DNA of 64,000 nt from Hydrogenophaga sp. (GTDB taxonomy: Bacteria > Pseudomonadota > Gammaproteobacteria > Burkholderiales > Burkholderiaceae_C), in the NCBI RefSeq assembly GCF_018780075.1, contig NZ_JADMKB010000032.1:46771-110770 (forward strand), given 5' to 3'. Made by a program: the position numbers and the translations under genes. The notes under the pieces are model-generated. The model ran no database searches. It saw only the letters and a program-made list of their open reading frames with translations, and was not told the origin of the DNA. The stretch's first letter is position 1; every line of letters starts with the position of its first letter. Of this stretch, positions 17,339 to 27,964 are shown piece by piece.

Positions 17339-19300
17339 TCAGGAGTGATTGGCTTCCAGCCAGGCTTGGAACATCAGCACATCCCACAGGTGATACTGCC
17401 AATTGTTTTGACCGGAGAGATGCTCATCCCACTTCTTCCGAATGGGAGCCGGATAAAAGAAACCTTCGTTCCGAAGGCGAGATTCGTCCAATAGGCTTTC
17501 TGCCCAGTCGCGCAATGGTCCACGTAGCCACCCACCGATGGGCACACCAAAGCCTATCTTCGGGCGTTCGATCAACTCCTTCGGTACATATTTGTTCAGT
17601 ACCTGCCGCAGTATCCATTTGCCCTGTCCATGTCGGATTTTCATCTCCAGGGGTATGCGCCAAGCAAATTCCACCACGCGGTGGTCCAACATCGGTACGC
17701 GGGTTTCGAGGGAAGCGCCCATGGCGGCACGGTCTACTTTACAGAGGATGTCATCGGGGAGGTAACTCACCGAATCCAGCGCCATCATCTGTTCGATCTT
17801 GCCGCTCAGGTGCAATGGTGGCGCTGTGATCTGAGTTGGATGTTCAATCCAGTTGATCACCAGTGAAGCCGGGTCAGACCAGTGAGAGATGAAGTTGAGA
17901 TACAGTTCATCCAGCGACTGAGACATTAATACGCTGGCACCTTTGTGAATCTTGTTCCCAAAATTAGCATACTTGGTGGCACCCGGGATCCATCTGGAAA
18001 TCTGATCCCATCGTTCTGGTGGAAGTGACGTTAGACCGGTTGATGCCACACGACGAAACAGGCGAGGCACTTTTTCGATTTTGTCCCACACGCCTCTTGT
18101 CATGTGATAGCGGTTATATCCGCCAAACAATTCGTCCCCGGCGTCCCCCGAGAGCGATACAGTGACATGGCGACGTGCCATCTCGGAGACCAGATATGTG
18201 GGTATCTGAGATGAATCTGAAAACGGCTCGTCGTACAGAGTTGGCAATCTTGGAATGACATTCATCGCCAGCTGCGGCGATAGATACAGTTCGGTGTGCT
18301 CTGTCCCCAAGTGCTGGGCCACCGCTTTGGCATGCACTGCCTCGTCATAGCCTGCCTCTTTGAATCCGATGGTAAAGGTCTTCACCGGACGGGACGACTG
18401 CGACTGCATCAGGGCCACGATGGTGGAGGAATCTATGCCTCCGGAGAGAAACGCTCCCAGTGGCACGTCGGCGGCCATCTGTTGTGCAACGGCGGAGCGC
18501 ATTAATCCATCCAGCGTATCCACCGCCTCGGTATCAGTGCCAGTGAATGGATCGTAACGACTGCACTCCACGGCTTGCGGAAAAGACCAATAAGGATGAG
18601 GCGCATTTTGTGCTGACTCATCCCATGTCGTGATCTTTATGCAATGTCCGGGTGGCAGTTTGCGTATACCGTGATAGATCGAATAAGGCGCAGGGATGTA
18701 GCTGTGGCGCATCTGCAGGGCGATGGCGCCGCGATCAACCTCGCCTGCAAATGCGGGGTGCGCCTTGATCGCCTTGATTTCGGAGCCGAACAGAAAAACG
18801 CCACGTTGCCAACCGTAATAGAGCGGCTTCTCGCCCATGCGATCACGCGCCAAGGTCAGCGAGCGTTCCTTGCGGTCCCAAATCGCCAAGGCAAACATTC
18901 CCACTGATCGCTTGAGTGTCTCCTCCAAACCCCAGGAATCAATTCCGGTCAGCAGAGTTTCTGTGTCCGAATGCCCGCGCCACGCCGATGCACTTTGGCT
19001 TTCATTCCCGCGAAATCGGGAATCCAGTGTCTGACGCAATTCCAGGTGGTTATAGATCTCGCCGTTGAAAACGATCACGAAACGACCTGAGGCCGACACC
19101 ATGGGCTGGTGTCCCGCCGGGGACAAGTCCAGGATAGACAGACGGCGGTGCACCAGCGCTACCTGCATTGCATCGTCACGCCAGACGCCCGCATGGTCAG
19201 GGCCGCGATGGCGGATGGCCTCTCCCATGCGCAGCGCGGTTGCAAGTATGGCATCTCCCTCAAGATGTCGAAATCCAACAAAGCCAGCAATACCACACAT
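17339..19300 (-). CDS. asnB: Asparagine synthase-like glutamine amidotransferase
   Basis: The 653-residue protein begins MCGIAGF, so the catalytic N-terminal Cys2 of class II glutaminases is present. NGEIYNH and the glutaminase residues follow. The synthetase domain has the PP-loop SGGIDSS and GDAGDELFGGY. Length and motif order fit AsnB of EPS clusters (WbpS-like), which amidate uronic acids or other carboxylates using Gln and ATP. The locus also makes a UDP-HexNAc uronate (dehydrogenase at 29005-30282), so amidation of a HexNAcA residue is a reasonable inference. It starts 2 bp after the GT4 stop. Confidence 0.9.
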   Translation of the reverse strand: MCGIAGFVGFRHLEGDAILATALRMGEAIRHRGPDHAGVWRDDAMQVALVHRRLSILDLSPAGHQPMVSASGRFVIVFNGEIYNHLELRQTLDSRFRGNESQSASAWRGHSDTETLLTGIDSWGLEETLKRSVGMFALAIWDRKERSLTLARDRMGEKPLYYGWQRGVFLFGSEIKAIKAHPAFAGEVDRGAIALQMRHSYIPAPYSIYHGIRKLPPGHCIKITTWDESAQNAPHPYWSFPQAVECSRYDPFTGTDTEAVDTLDGLMRSAVAQQMAADVPLGAFLSGGIDSSTIVALMQSQSSRPVKTFTIGFKEAGYDEAVHAKAVAQHLGTEHTELYLSPQLAMNVIPRLPTLYDEPFSDSSQIPTYLVSEMARRHVTVSLSGDAGDELFGGYNRYHMTRGVWDKIEKVPRLFRRVASTGLTSLPPERWDQISRWIPGATKYANFGNKIHKGASVLMSQSLDELYLNFISHWSDPASLVINWIEHPTQITAPPLHLSGKIEQMMALDSVSYLPDDILCKVDRAAMGASLETRVPMLDHRVVEFAWRIPLEMKIRHGQGKWILRQVLNKYVPKELIERPKIGFGVPIGGWLRGPLRDWAESLLDESRLRNEGFFYPAPIRKKWDEHLSGQNNWQYHLWDVLMFQAWLEANHS

Positions 19301-19302
19301 GC

Positions 19303-20442
19303 TCAGCCACCTCTCATCAACTGCGTATAGAAAGCTTCATAACGCAAGACGATCTCTCCGATTTCATAGCGATCAGCCACACGCTGTCGCGCCAGTAAGC
19401 CCAGTTGGCTACGTCGGTTGGCGGGCCACCTCAACAATTCAACAAGATGCAGGGCCAAGCCGTTCATGTCACCCGAAGCGACGACCCGTCCTGTGTCTCC
19501 GACAATCTCTGCCGAGTCGCCCACATCGGTCACCACGCAGGGCACACCGCTGGCCATGGCCTCACCGAGCACATTGGGAAACGCCTCACCGAAAGAAGAA
19601 GACGAAGCCAGCACATCAATCGACGCCATCAGGCGCGGAACGTCGTCGCGGCGGCCAAGCAGATGAACCTGTTTGCCCAGGTTTGCCTTTTCAATGAGCT
19701 CAATCAGAGCCTTGTTGTTCCGATCAATTCCGGTTCCCGCCAGAACGAAATGCACCAGTGGCAAGGCCGCATGTACCTTGGCCGCCGCCACGATGAAACC
19801 TGGATGATTTTTTTGCGGGTCGTCGCGGGCGACCATTCCCACAATAGGCGTGTCAGGCTCAAGCCCCAATTCAGCCCGCACGGCATATCGCGCAGCAGCA
19901 TTGGGTTGAAACCGGGACAAATCGAAGCCATTGGGAATCAGAACCATCTTGTCGGCGTGGTAACCGGCAGCCACATGAATGCTTCTTGCCCTTTCAGAAC
20001 AGCTCAAAATCCGCCGGGGCAGCCACCCCGAAATACGTGCACAGACCTTCATTACCAGTAAGGTGCTGCGCTTGCTCTGATCCGGTGATAGGTTGCTTTG
20101 GCGAATCCCCCATGTCACTGCCTTGATGCCTGCAAACCTTGACGCCAACCCTCCAACCAGATCAGCGTGATACATCCAGGTATGAACCACATCTGGCCCC
20201 AACTGACGCAACAACCCAACCAGGCGCATGAACTTGATTATGTTGGGTGCGCTCGGCGTCATTGACAAGTCATGGACCGGTATGCCCAAGATCTCGATGC
20301 GAGGCCCTATTTCCCCCAGGCTGGTGAGGGAAATCACTGTTGGTTGAAATCGGCTGCGGTCAATCCTCTGCATAAGTTTGAGCAGCATCATTTCTGCGCC
20401 GCCAGTGGAAAGGCCGGTAATAACTATGCAGATCGACTTCAT
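19303..20442 (-). CDS. Glycosyltransferase family 4
   Basis: The 379-residue GT-B protein shows GLSTGGAEMMLLKL at the N-terminus (typical of GT4 group WbnK/WcaL-like). PIVGMVARDDPQKNH is at the domain boundary, and the donor site is SSSFGEAFPNVLGEAMASGVP, with the E-x7-E motif. The C-terminus has a helix returning to the N-domain. Its start codon overlaps the stop of the upstream polymerase by ATGA. It should add one sugar of the repeat unit; donor and linkage cannot be read from sequence. Confidence 0.9.
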   Translation of the reverse strand: MKSICIVITGLSTGGAEMMLLKLMQRIDRSRFQPTVISLTSLGEIGPRIEILGIPVHDLSMTPSAPNIIKFMRLVGLLRQLGPDVVHTWMYHADLVGGLASRFAGIKAVTWGIRQSNLSPDQSKRSTLLVMKVCARISGWLPRRILSCSERARSIHVAAGYHADKMVLIPNGFDLSRFQPNAAARYAVRAELGLEPDTPIVGMVARDDPQKNHPGFIVAAAKVHAALPLVHFVLAGTGIDRNNKALIELIEKANLGKQVHLLGRRDDVPRLMASIDVLASSSSFGEAFPNVLGEAMASGVPCVVTDVGDSAEIVGDTGRVVASGDMNGLALHLVELLRWPANRRSQLGLLARQRVADRYEIGEIVLRYEAFYTQLMRGG

Positions 20443-21689
20443 TTTCTGGGATGCGGCATGCTATGACTTATCAACACAAGGGAGACGAGCCAGTAAAGGT
20501 GATCAAACATGTTGTGCGTAAATAGGGTGAAAGCCAGCGCGACCCCAAGCGCCAGCAACTGCAACTGGGGTAGTTGTTGGCTTTTAAAATATCCGTCACT
20601 ATGATAAATCAAAAACAACAACCAAACGAACAAGGAGTAGCCAAAGATTCCGTATTCACCGAGTATCAACATGTGCTGGTTGTGCGTTGATTCTTGGAAT
20701 GATCCCCATAGATGAGTGAAGCCCGAACCATGTCCTAGGATCGGCTGTGTGAGGAAGTTCTCTATAGAGTATTGGAGTACATCAATTCGTTGTTGAGAGC
20801 TAAAGTCGCTCGTATCAAAACTGGAGAAGAACATGAGTCTGTGATACACATTGTCCGCGGCACTTAAGTCCACCAAGGGTAGTAGAAGATCAGGCAAACT
20901 TACCGCCGAAGAAATTGCCAATGATGCGACACATAGCAGAAGAAAAAAAGTTTTCCGCGGGAATATCCTTAGCCAGAGTCCGACTGTCACGATGAGTGTC
21001 CACACTATCAGTCCGCTGCGCGAAAACGATAGCAAGATACCTGGGAATACGAGTAATAATAGCCAGATACGCCAAGCGGGCCGCAGTATTGGTATTCCGA
21101 ATAGTGTCAACAATATGAGTGACTCTGCCGCCTTATTGGCATTGAGTAGTGTGGAACTGGCGCGTCCTTCCACCACGCCCTTGGTCCCCTCAAGAACGAT
21201 CATTCCGGGAAACATAAAATCGACCACCTGCAATACCGTCAAAAGCAGCGAAAGGAAGACGAATACCCTACCCAAGAGAGCCGGTCGCGCTTGGATCAGT
21301 ACAAAACCCAATAGTGTCGCCAGGATAAGGTATTGAATCCTGGTCATGGTCAGCGCTGCAGCCTCGCCATGGCCGTCATAGCTATGGACCAACCAATGAA
21401 CTAGATTCATTAACGCCATCGCTGCCACGCACATGCTGTGATGGCTCCCCAAGTAAAGCCAAAGTACCTTGCGCCGCAGTACGAGGAGTGGAACCGTTGC
21501 CGCGCCCAAAGAGAAATACGCGTACTTTGGAAGAAAAGCCCCGTTGGTGAGACTGCTGATATAGCCAGCTATATCAAGATAGGCTGTGGTCAAGACGCAC
21601 GTTGCCAATGCCGATATATAGCTATTGACCCAGATCGAAAAGTGTCTAGGCAAGGAGGCGTTTACCGGCACAATGGTCTGCTGCATCAT
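20439..21689 (-). CDS. O-antigen polymerase/ligase-like membrane protein (Wzy candidate)
   Basis: The 416-residue protein has about 10-11 membrane helices and a moderately large periplasmic loop. It carries Wzy_C-type landmarks: LLNANKAAESLILL in mid-protein and GHGSGFTHLWGSFQESTHNQHML, the HN-type loop motif. It belongs to the O-antigen ligase superfamily. Because it is embedded among glycosyltransferases and overlaps both neighbours (ATGA), it is the better candidate for the repeat-unit polymerase; the other copy is with the export genes. GC is lower than in the export block, as usual for serotype-specific genes. Confidence 0.82.
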   Translation of the reverse strand: MMQQTIVPVNASLPRHFSIWVNSYISALATCVLTTAYLDIAGYISSLTNGAFLPKYAYFSLGAATVPLLVLRRKVLWLYLGSHHSMCVAAMALMNLVHWLVHSYDGHGEAAALTMTRIQYLILATLLGFVLIQARPALLGRVFVFLSLLLTVLQVVDFMFPGMIVLEGTKGVVEGRASSTLLNANKAAESLILLTLFGIPILRPAWRIWLLLLVFPGILLSFSRSGLIVWTLIVTVGLWLRIFPRKTFFLLLCVASLAISSAVSLPDLLLPLVDLSAADNVYHRLMFFSSFDTSDFSSQQRIDVLQYSIENFLTQPILGHGSGFTHLWGSFQESTHNQHMLILGEYGIFGYSLFVWLLFLIYHSDGYFKSQQLPQLQLLALGVALAFTLFTHNMFDHLYWLVSLVLISHSMPHPRK

Positions 21690-22783
21690 GCTCCCTCCAA
21701 GACCTGCTCATACTGTCTGACAATCCGGTCGGGTGCATATGCCATCAGTGCCGAAGGCGATATTCGGCGCCGCATGCCGCTCAAATAAGAGGCTATTGCT
21801 GTGGCTAATGCCTGGGCACTGACACTTTCGGCCACCACGCAATCAACGAAGCTATCGAGTATCTCCCTTGTGCCGCCAGGTGCTGGCGTGGCGATTACGG
21901 GTGTACCGCAGGCCAGCGCTTCCAGAACCACATTCGGGAAGCCCTCATGGCGTGACGAGAGCACAAAGGCATCCGCACGTGCGAACCAGGCGTAAGGATT
22001 GGCTTGGAAGCCGACAAAGTCAATCTGATTTGCCACGCCATTGGAAACGGCCAGTTGTTTGAGTTCATTCAGCAACAACCCCTCGCCCAAGATACAGAGA
22101 TGGACATTTGGGTTGTTCAGCAATCCCAAGGCTTCGATCAGCAGATCAAAGCCTTTCACTTCAGAGAGGCGCCCCGCGGCAACCAATCGGAGACGACCCG
22201 GCATTGACCCGGCATGATCGAGCGGCGAGGAGGCCAACCTACGGATATGGTCAATATCCACTGGGTTGTTGATGACCACCGATCGTTCTGATGAAAAGCC
22301 GAACCGTTCGATCAGATCGGCGTTCATGTAGCGGGACTGACAGACCACCAAATCATGGCGTGGGTAAAACCTGCGATAAAGCATCGCCCACACCCCCGGA
22401 TGGGCGTAAGTCTGCAATGTCGCGCTGACAATACTTGTTTCACGCGCGATGGTGCGCACCTCACGGGGCAACAGAAAGCGGATTATGGACAGGGCCAGGT
22501 TGAGATGACCCAGGGTTGAAAAGACCACATCTGGCCGCCGATTCCAAATCAGGGCCACGATCTTCGGTAGGGCGTGGCGAACTCTTGTCACGCCAAGATC
22601 GATGAATTCCACGTCGGAGGGGATGTCGTCTCGAAACACTGCCCCACGCACATCTATTACCGCCAGAGACAAACGAAATCGGCTGCGGTCGAGGTGTTTT
22701 AGGAGGGTGACGATCACCCTTTCGGCACCGCCGCCACGCAAGGATGGGATCAGAAAGAGGACGTTTATTGGTTTGCATTGCAT
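21686..22783 (-). CDS. Glycosyltransferase family 4
   Basis: The 365-residue GT-B enzyme has LIPSLRGGGAERVIVTLLKHL at the N-terminus. The donor-site signature HEGFPNVVLEALACGTPVIA follows, then GGTREIL in place of the usual SGG. Family features are complete and length is normal. The 147 bases upstream, between it and the family 2 transferase, contain no gene. This gap is the only break in the otherwise overlapping run between 19.3 and 30.3 kb and could hold an internal promoter. Confidence 0.9.
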   Translation of the reverse strand: MQCKPINVLFLIPSLRGGGAERVIVTLLKHLDRSRFRLSLAVIDVRGAVFRDDIPSDVEFIDLGVTRVRHALPKIVALIWNRRPDVVFSTLGHLNLALSIIRFLLPREVRTIARETSIVSATLQTYAHPGVWAMLYRRFYPRHDLVVCQSRYMNADLIERFGFSSERSVVINNPVDIDHIRRLASSPLDHAGSMPGRLRLVAAGRLSEVKGFDLLIEALGLLNNPNVHLCILGEGLLLNELKQLAVSNGVANQIDFVGFQANPYAWFARADAFVLSSRHEGFPNVVLEALACGTPVIATPAPGGTREILDSFVDCVVAESVSAQALATAIASYLSGMRRRISPSALMAYAPDRIVRQYEQVLEGA

Positions 22784-22930
22784 TCAAGGGGGGGTCTCGA
22801 AGATATAAAGCATAGCCATCAGGCCACATAAAAAATGAGGATTTTGGCTTGCCAATCTTGCATGGAGAATTTCTTCTGAGAATTAACATCAGCGATAGTC
22901 AGCGCGAATCGTGTCTAGTTTGCAGACATC

Positions 22931-23695
22931 CTAAAAAAACCAGGCAGGCTGAAAGCGAAACCAGTCCGGTTCGTTGTCAAGAATAGAGTTAGCCCATAAA
23001 TGGTGGCCTTCGAAATGCCTTCCGCGTTTTCCCGTGAAAGTAATCGAGTCATCTGCAGGGTGATAAATTCGCAACACTTCGCTGATAAATCGCGTTTGGT
23101 AACGATGCGCAACGGCTGACCAGACGATCCCCTCAGGCACGTGACCCCGGATGTTTTCTGGGAACGGGTATTGCCGCAAAACGTCTGTGCGAGAGAATCC
23201 CCACTTTTCGCCAGTGACACCGTATCGATAGCGAACTTCCAGTGAGTCACTGTCTAATAATTGGGCTGGAAACGGGTCACCAATTTGTTTGCCATTTGGG
23301 TCCTCGCACAAACCACAAACGCCAACGAAATCCTGGCGATGTTGTAAAGGAATACTCAACCAATGTTGTCGAAATGTCTCAAGCGCATTCGGAACTGCCT
23401 CATCGTCGCTATCCCATGGCAGGAACAGCGCACCAGCAGCTTCTTTGACTCCGCGATTGAAGGCCTTTTTCTTGTGCCCATTTTTTTGCCAGATGTAGCG
23501 GATGGGAAAGTCTGTGCCCGGGTCTTGCTTCCAGACCGCTACCAGATTGTCTGTGCCATCCGTGGAGCCATCATCGACAATCAACCACTCAAAGTCTTTG
23601 CAAGTTTGTTTCTTCAAGCTTTCGTAAACCCGATTTAACAAATGGGCGCGGTTGTAGGTCGGGGTAAAGACGGTGAATAGCGGGGCAGTTATCAT
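22931..23695 (-). CDS. Glycosyltransferase family 2
   Basis: The 254-residue GT-A protein begins MITAPLFTVFTPTYNRA. WLIVDDGSTDGT is the nucleotide-binding motif and LPWDSDDEA contains the DxD-type metal site. EGIVWSAVAHRY lies in the acceptor half. The start at 23695 is chosen because its ATG overlaps the upstream stop (ATGA); the frame is open for 10 more codons. It ends in an aromatic-rich tail (DWFRFQPAWFF), slightly short for the family but apparently complete. GC is low (many AT-ending codons). Confidence 0.87.
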   Translation of the reverse strand: MITAPLFTVFTPTYNRAHLLNRVYESLKKQTCKDFEWLIVDDGSTDGTDNLVAVWKQDPGTDFPIRYIWQKNGHKKKAFNRGVKEAAGALFLPWDSDDEAVPNALETFRQHWLSIPLQHRQDFVGVCGLCEDPNGKQIGDPFPAQLLDSDSLEVRYRYGVTGEKWGFSRTDVLRQYPFPENIRGHVPEGIVWSAVAHRYQTRFISEVLRIYHPADDSITFTGKRGRHFEGHHLWANSILDNEPDWFRFQPAWFF

Positions 23696-24807
23696 GTTTT
23701 CTCTGCAGCAAATAGGCTCTCCCACAGCCCCATAATTTTTTCCATGGAAAAACGCTCCCTCACCTCAATGGCTCGGTCCCCCATCTGATCCCTTAGGTCG
23801 TCATCGCTCATCAAACGTTGCAACGCCACTCCCAAACCTTTTGTATCTCCCGCAGGGACCAGAAGACCATCCACTTCGTGGCGAATAATGTCTCGGGGGC
23901 CGGTATCGCAATCGAAGCTGACCGCCGCGCAGCCATAAGCCATGGCTTCACCCAAGGTGTTGGGGAATCCTTCAAAGCGAGAACTCATCACATACAGGTC
24001 GGCACGCGCGTACCAGTCACCTACATTCCCTACCCGGCCGGGCAAGTACACGCGATGGGTCAAACCCAGTGCATGTACCTGCTGTTCCAATTGAGACCGC
24101 AAAGGTCCTTCGCCGAGGATGACCAGGTCCCAATCTGGGTTTGTGGGTGCCAGTTCGGCAAAGACTTGCAGCAACTGGTCAAACCCTTTCTCCTCACTTA
24201 GTCGCCCTACTGCAAGCAAGATCCTTCTATCCGGCTCTAGCCAGTCAGCTGGTACCAAGCAGGGGTTTGAAAGCGGCAATGGATAGGGAATGTGATTGGG
24301 AACCACGATGCCTCTGGCTTTGGGAATCTCTTTCTCGAGCCAGTCCAGGCCCTCACGCGTCAGCAGCGTGACCCGGTCGGCCAAAGGGTAGGTCCAGCGG
24401 CGTATGCGTTCCCAAAAGCGACCCAGCGGCAACGCGGGCGGATAGGTGCGCTCGGAAGCGATGACCCTCGTTCTGGAGATCCCGACAGATGCCAGACACA
24501 GGAGCACATTGGCTGTGGACATCATTCCAAGGGCGATGTCCGGCTCAATCTGGCGCAAAACCCGCCGGAGGGCCCGTGCACGTTTCAGATTGTTGATGAC
24601 TCCGGCGATGGGAGTGGGGCTATCGCTCGCCAGATCCAATGCAATTCGTTTAACGGCGGGCTGCAGTTCGTAGAAATCTAGCTTTTTCGGAGTCAATGTC
24701 ACAATCGAAACCTGCCAACCGCAGTTGACCCAGTGATTGGCCATATTGGCAGCGACCCGCTCTGCGCCGCCAGAGGAGAGAGAGTGAATGAAGATGAGGA
24801 CGTTCAC
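23692..24807 (-). CDS. Glycosyltransferase family 4
   Basis: The 371-residue GT-B protein starts at a GTG that overlaps the previous stop (GTGA). It shows FIHSLSSGGAERVAANMANHW, then LLAVGRLSEEKGFDQLL at the start of the donor domain. SSRFEGFPNTLGEAMAYGCA carries the E-x7-E pair, followed by DGLLVPAGD. It is closest to GalNAc/Gal transferases of capsule clusters by motif style, but the donor is not predictable here. Fully overlapped with its neighbours, so it belongs to the same translational unit. Confidence 0.9.
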   Translation of the reverse strand: MNVLIFIHSLSSGGAERVAANMANHWVNCGWQVSIVTLTPKKLDFYELQPAVKRIALDLASDSPTPIAGVINNLKRARALRRVLRQIEPDIALGMMSTANVLLCLASVGISRTRVIASERTYPPALPLGRFWERIRRWTYPLADRVTLLTREGLDWLEKEIPKARGIVVPNHIPYPLPLSNPCLVPADWLEPDRRILLAVGRLSEEKGFDQLLQVFAELAPTNPDWDLVILGEGPLRSQLEQQVHALGLTHRVYLPGRVGNVGDWYARADLYVMSSRFEGFPNTLGEAMAYGCAAVSFDCDTGPRDIIRHEVDGLLVPAGDTKGLGVALQRLMSDDDLRDQMGDRAIEVRERFSMEKIMGLWESLFAAEKT

Positions 24808-25622
24808 GTTGTCTTCGTCGAAACCACGTACATAAAAGGCGACAACAAACCCGTGGCTGGGAGGTTGACTGTTTTATGCTCGACAAGATGAACTGCTTTC
24901 GATAGACGGGTGAGCCAAAGGTACAGCTGTCGATCAATCGAAGATTTTCGTTCTGGTCCGTGCATTGCCATTGAAAGCATTCCGAACTCCATAGAGCCCA
25001 GATAGCCATTGTTCAGAGGTTTTAGCCCGGCGTTCTTGTGGCCTTCAAGAAATGAACGCATAGTATGCGGTACATGATCTTCATACACTGTCTTTGACCA
25101 GTGCTTGCACAGAAATGCATAGACCGGACTGGCGAAATTAGGAATCAATGTAAATATCTTGCCACCGTCTCTTAGTAGGCTTTTTTTTGCAGACATTGTG
25201 TTGGCTAGATCGGTAAAGTGTTCCACGACGCCATGGCTTATTACCAGGTCGAACCTTTCCAGTAGTTCCTTTGGAGGAGAGAACAGATCTGCTTGATGAA
25301 CATCTAGACTCACTCCCTCACGACTTGCCCTGTTTCTGGCCAACTCACAACCCGCTGGCGAAAAGTCAATAACTGAGAATTTTGAGCTTGGATGTCGTTT
25401 CGCAAAATACGCAAGCATTTCGCCGTCGCCGCCGCCCACTTCGCATATTTCTTTCTGATCAAGGTTCAAGGTTTCCACCAGCCGAGTCAACTGAATCGAG
25501 ACATAGTTTCTCCAGTTTTGATCATCAAAGGGTGCAGGCACCCTGCCGTCATAACAGGAGTCCCAGAAAGCGCTGCTGGTGAGTCTTGCGTTGAGGTCGC
25601 CGCTGTTCTTTTCGGTGTTCAT
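24804..25622 (-). CDS. Class I SAM-dependent methyltransferase
   Basis: The 272-residue protein has a Methyltransf-type core: EVGGGDGEMLAYFAKRHP (SAM loop), KFSVIDFSPAGCELA, DLVISHGVVEHFTD and LLRDGGKIFTLIPNF. The last 80 residues are a family-unspecific C-terminal lid. It overlaps the flippase stop and the next glycosyltransferase start by 4 nt each. In such a position it probably methylates a sugar or sugar-nucleotide of the repeat unit. Substrate unknown. Confidence 0.85.
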   Translation of the reverse strand: MNTEKNSGDLNARLTSSAFWDSCYDGRVPAPFDDQNWRNYVSIQLTRLVETLNLDQKEICEVGGGDGEMLAYFAKRHPSSKFSVIDFSPAGCELARNRASREGVSLDVHQADLFSPPKELLERFDLVISHGVVEHFTDLANTMSAKKSLLRDGGKIFTLIPNFASPVYAFLCKHWSKTVYEDHVPHTMRSFLEGHKNAGLKPLNNGYLGSMEFGMLSMAMHGPERKSSIDRQLYLWLTRLSKAVHLVEHKTVNLPATGLLSPFMYVVSTKTT

Positions 25623-26936
25623 TTCCGGTCAATTCGAGAGCAATAGTAAAAGAGTGTCGCATTTGCCAGATACACAAGAGCAGCCGACAATACGAGTCCT
25701 TCTAATTTCATCACTGGGATCAGAATAGCTGCGGTTGAAATCTTCACAACCAATCCAACAAGGCCGGACGCTAGAAGGATTCCATATTTCTTTTGGCTTG
25801 CGATGAGATTTACCAGTGTCAAAGCAAACGCATAGAAAGGAACTTGAATCAAGGCGTATCGAAGCACTGCAGCAACGCGGCCAGTATCTGAAGTGGTGAA
25901 TGTGCCTCGCTCAAATAGCAAACCAACGATCCAAGGCGCGGTTATCCAACCGATGGCAGCAACAATCACCCCCGCCACAAACATCCACCTCGCCCAGCGC
26001 AATGCCAACAGATGCACCCCTGCACCACTTCGGGCATTCACTTCAGAGAAGATGGGCAAGGTGGCGCGGCTGATCGCCATGGCGCCCATGCTGAGCAGTA
26101 GGGCGAGAATTCGGTTGGCGTAACTCAGGGTAGATAGAGCGCCGGGGCCAAGGCCTGCCGCGAAGAACTGGTCGATGACGGAGGTGAAGCTCATCAGCAC
26201 CTGTCCTGCCGTCATGATGCCGATGCCACTCCAGAAGCCCCGCCATGCGGGGGATGCGAATTTGAATTGCGGAGCTTGTAGTTCGCCTTGGCGTTGTAGG
26301 GCGATGCCCAACGCCGTTAGGTGCAGGGCAAAACCGGCCACTGTTCCCCACAGCAGGGGCTCGGGCAACCAGTCTGAGGGCAACAGCAAGGCAAGCAGAA
26401 TCACTAGTGCTGGAATTCCCTCCAGCAGGGTGTTGCGGTGCCGGCCACAGGTCAGCATCCACGCCGATAACGCACTGATCACCACACCCAGCGGCGCCAG
26501 TATTGCCAGTCCTCCGGCCAGGCGAAGTGTTTCGGCCAGCGCGTTGTCAGATAGCCCAATCCCGCCTGAATTCAGAAGCCAAGGCAGCCCAAGCCAGGCC
26601 AGCATGGCCAACACCAGCCCGACAACCAGCGTCAGACCCAGCAGTTCGCTTCGAAAGCGGCACAGTTCAGCCGGGCTGTCATGCCGGACACGGGCAACGA
26701 GGGGCACCAGCACGACCGTCAGAACACTGAACCAGACGGAGACCGGCCAACTGACCAGATTGAAGACGAATACATAGGCGTCTACGGTTTCGCTGACGCC
26801 ATAGCGCCAGGCAATGGCCATTTCTTTTGCGGCGCCGGCCAGCTTGCCGATGAAGACAAACAGGCTGACCCACATGAATCCGACCGCAATCTTGCGGTGA
26901 TGCGATTGCGGGTCGGCGAGGTGGTGCCGAATGCGG

Positions 26937-26953
<17 letters not shown>
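25619..26953 (-). CDS. Lipid-linked oligosaccharide flippase, Wzx/MurJ-like
   Basis: The 444-residue protein (from ATG at 26953, [11 protein letters not shown]) has 12 or more membrane helices of the MATE/MOP exporter superfamily. Landmarks are [25 protein letters not shown] near the N-terminus, as in MurJ/Wzx, and [24 protein letters not shown] in the middle. It flips undecaprenyl-PP-linked repeat units to the periplasm. A longer start at 27058 exists but would run 122 bp into the epimerase gene and adds an Arg/Trp-rich non-family stretch; the chosen start gives a 17-bp overlap. Confidence 0.88.
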
Positions 26954-27959
<1,006 letters not shown>

Positions 27960-27964
27960 GGGTG

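Noticed and set aside
22915..23250. Second leftward frame overlapping the end of the family 2 glycosyltransferase
   Set aside because: It has no family features and overlaps a well-supported gene; more likely a chance frame in lower-GC DNA.
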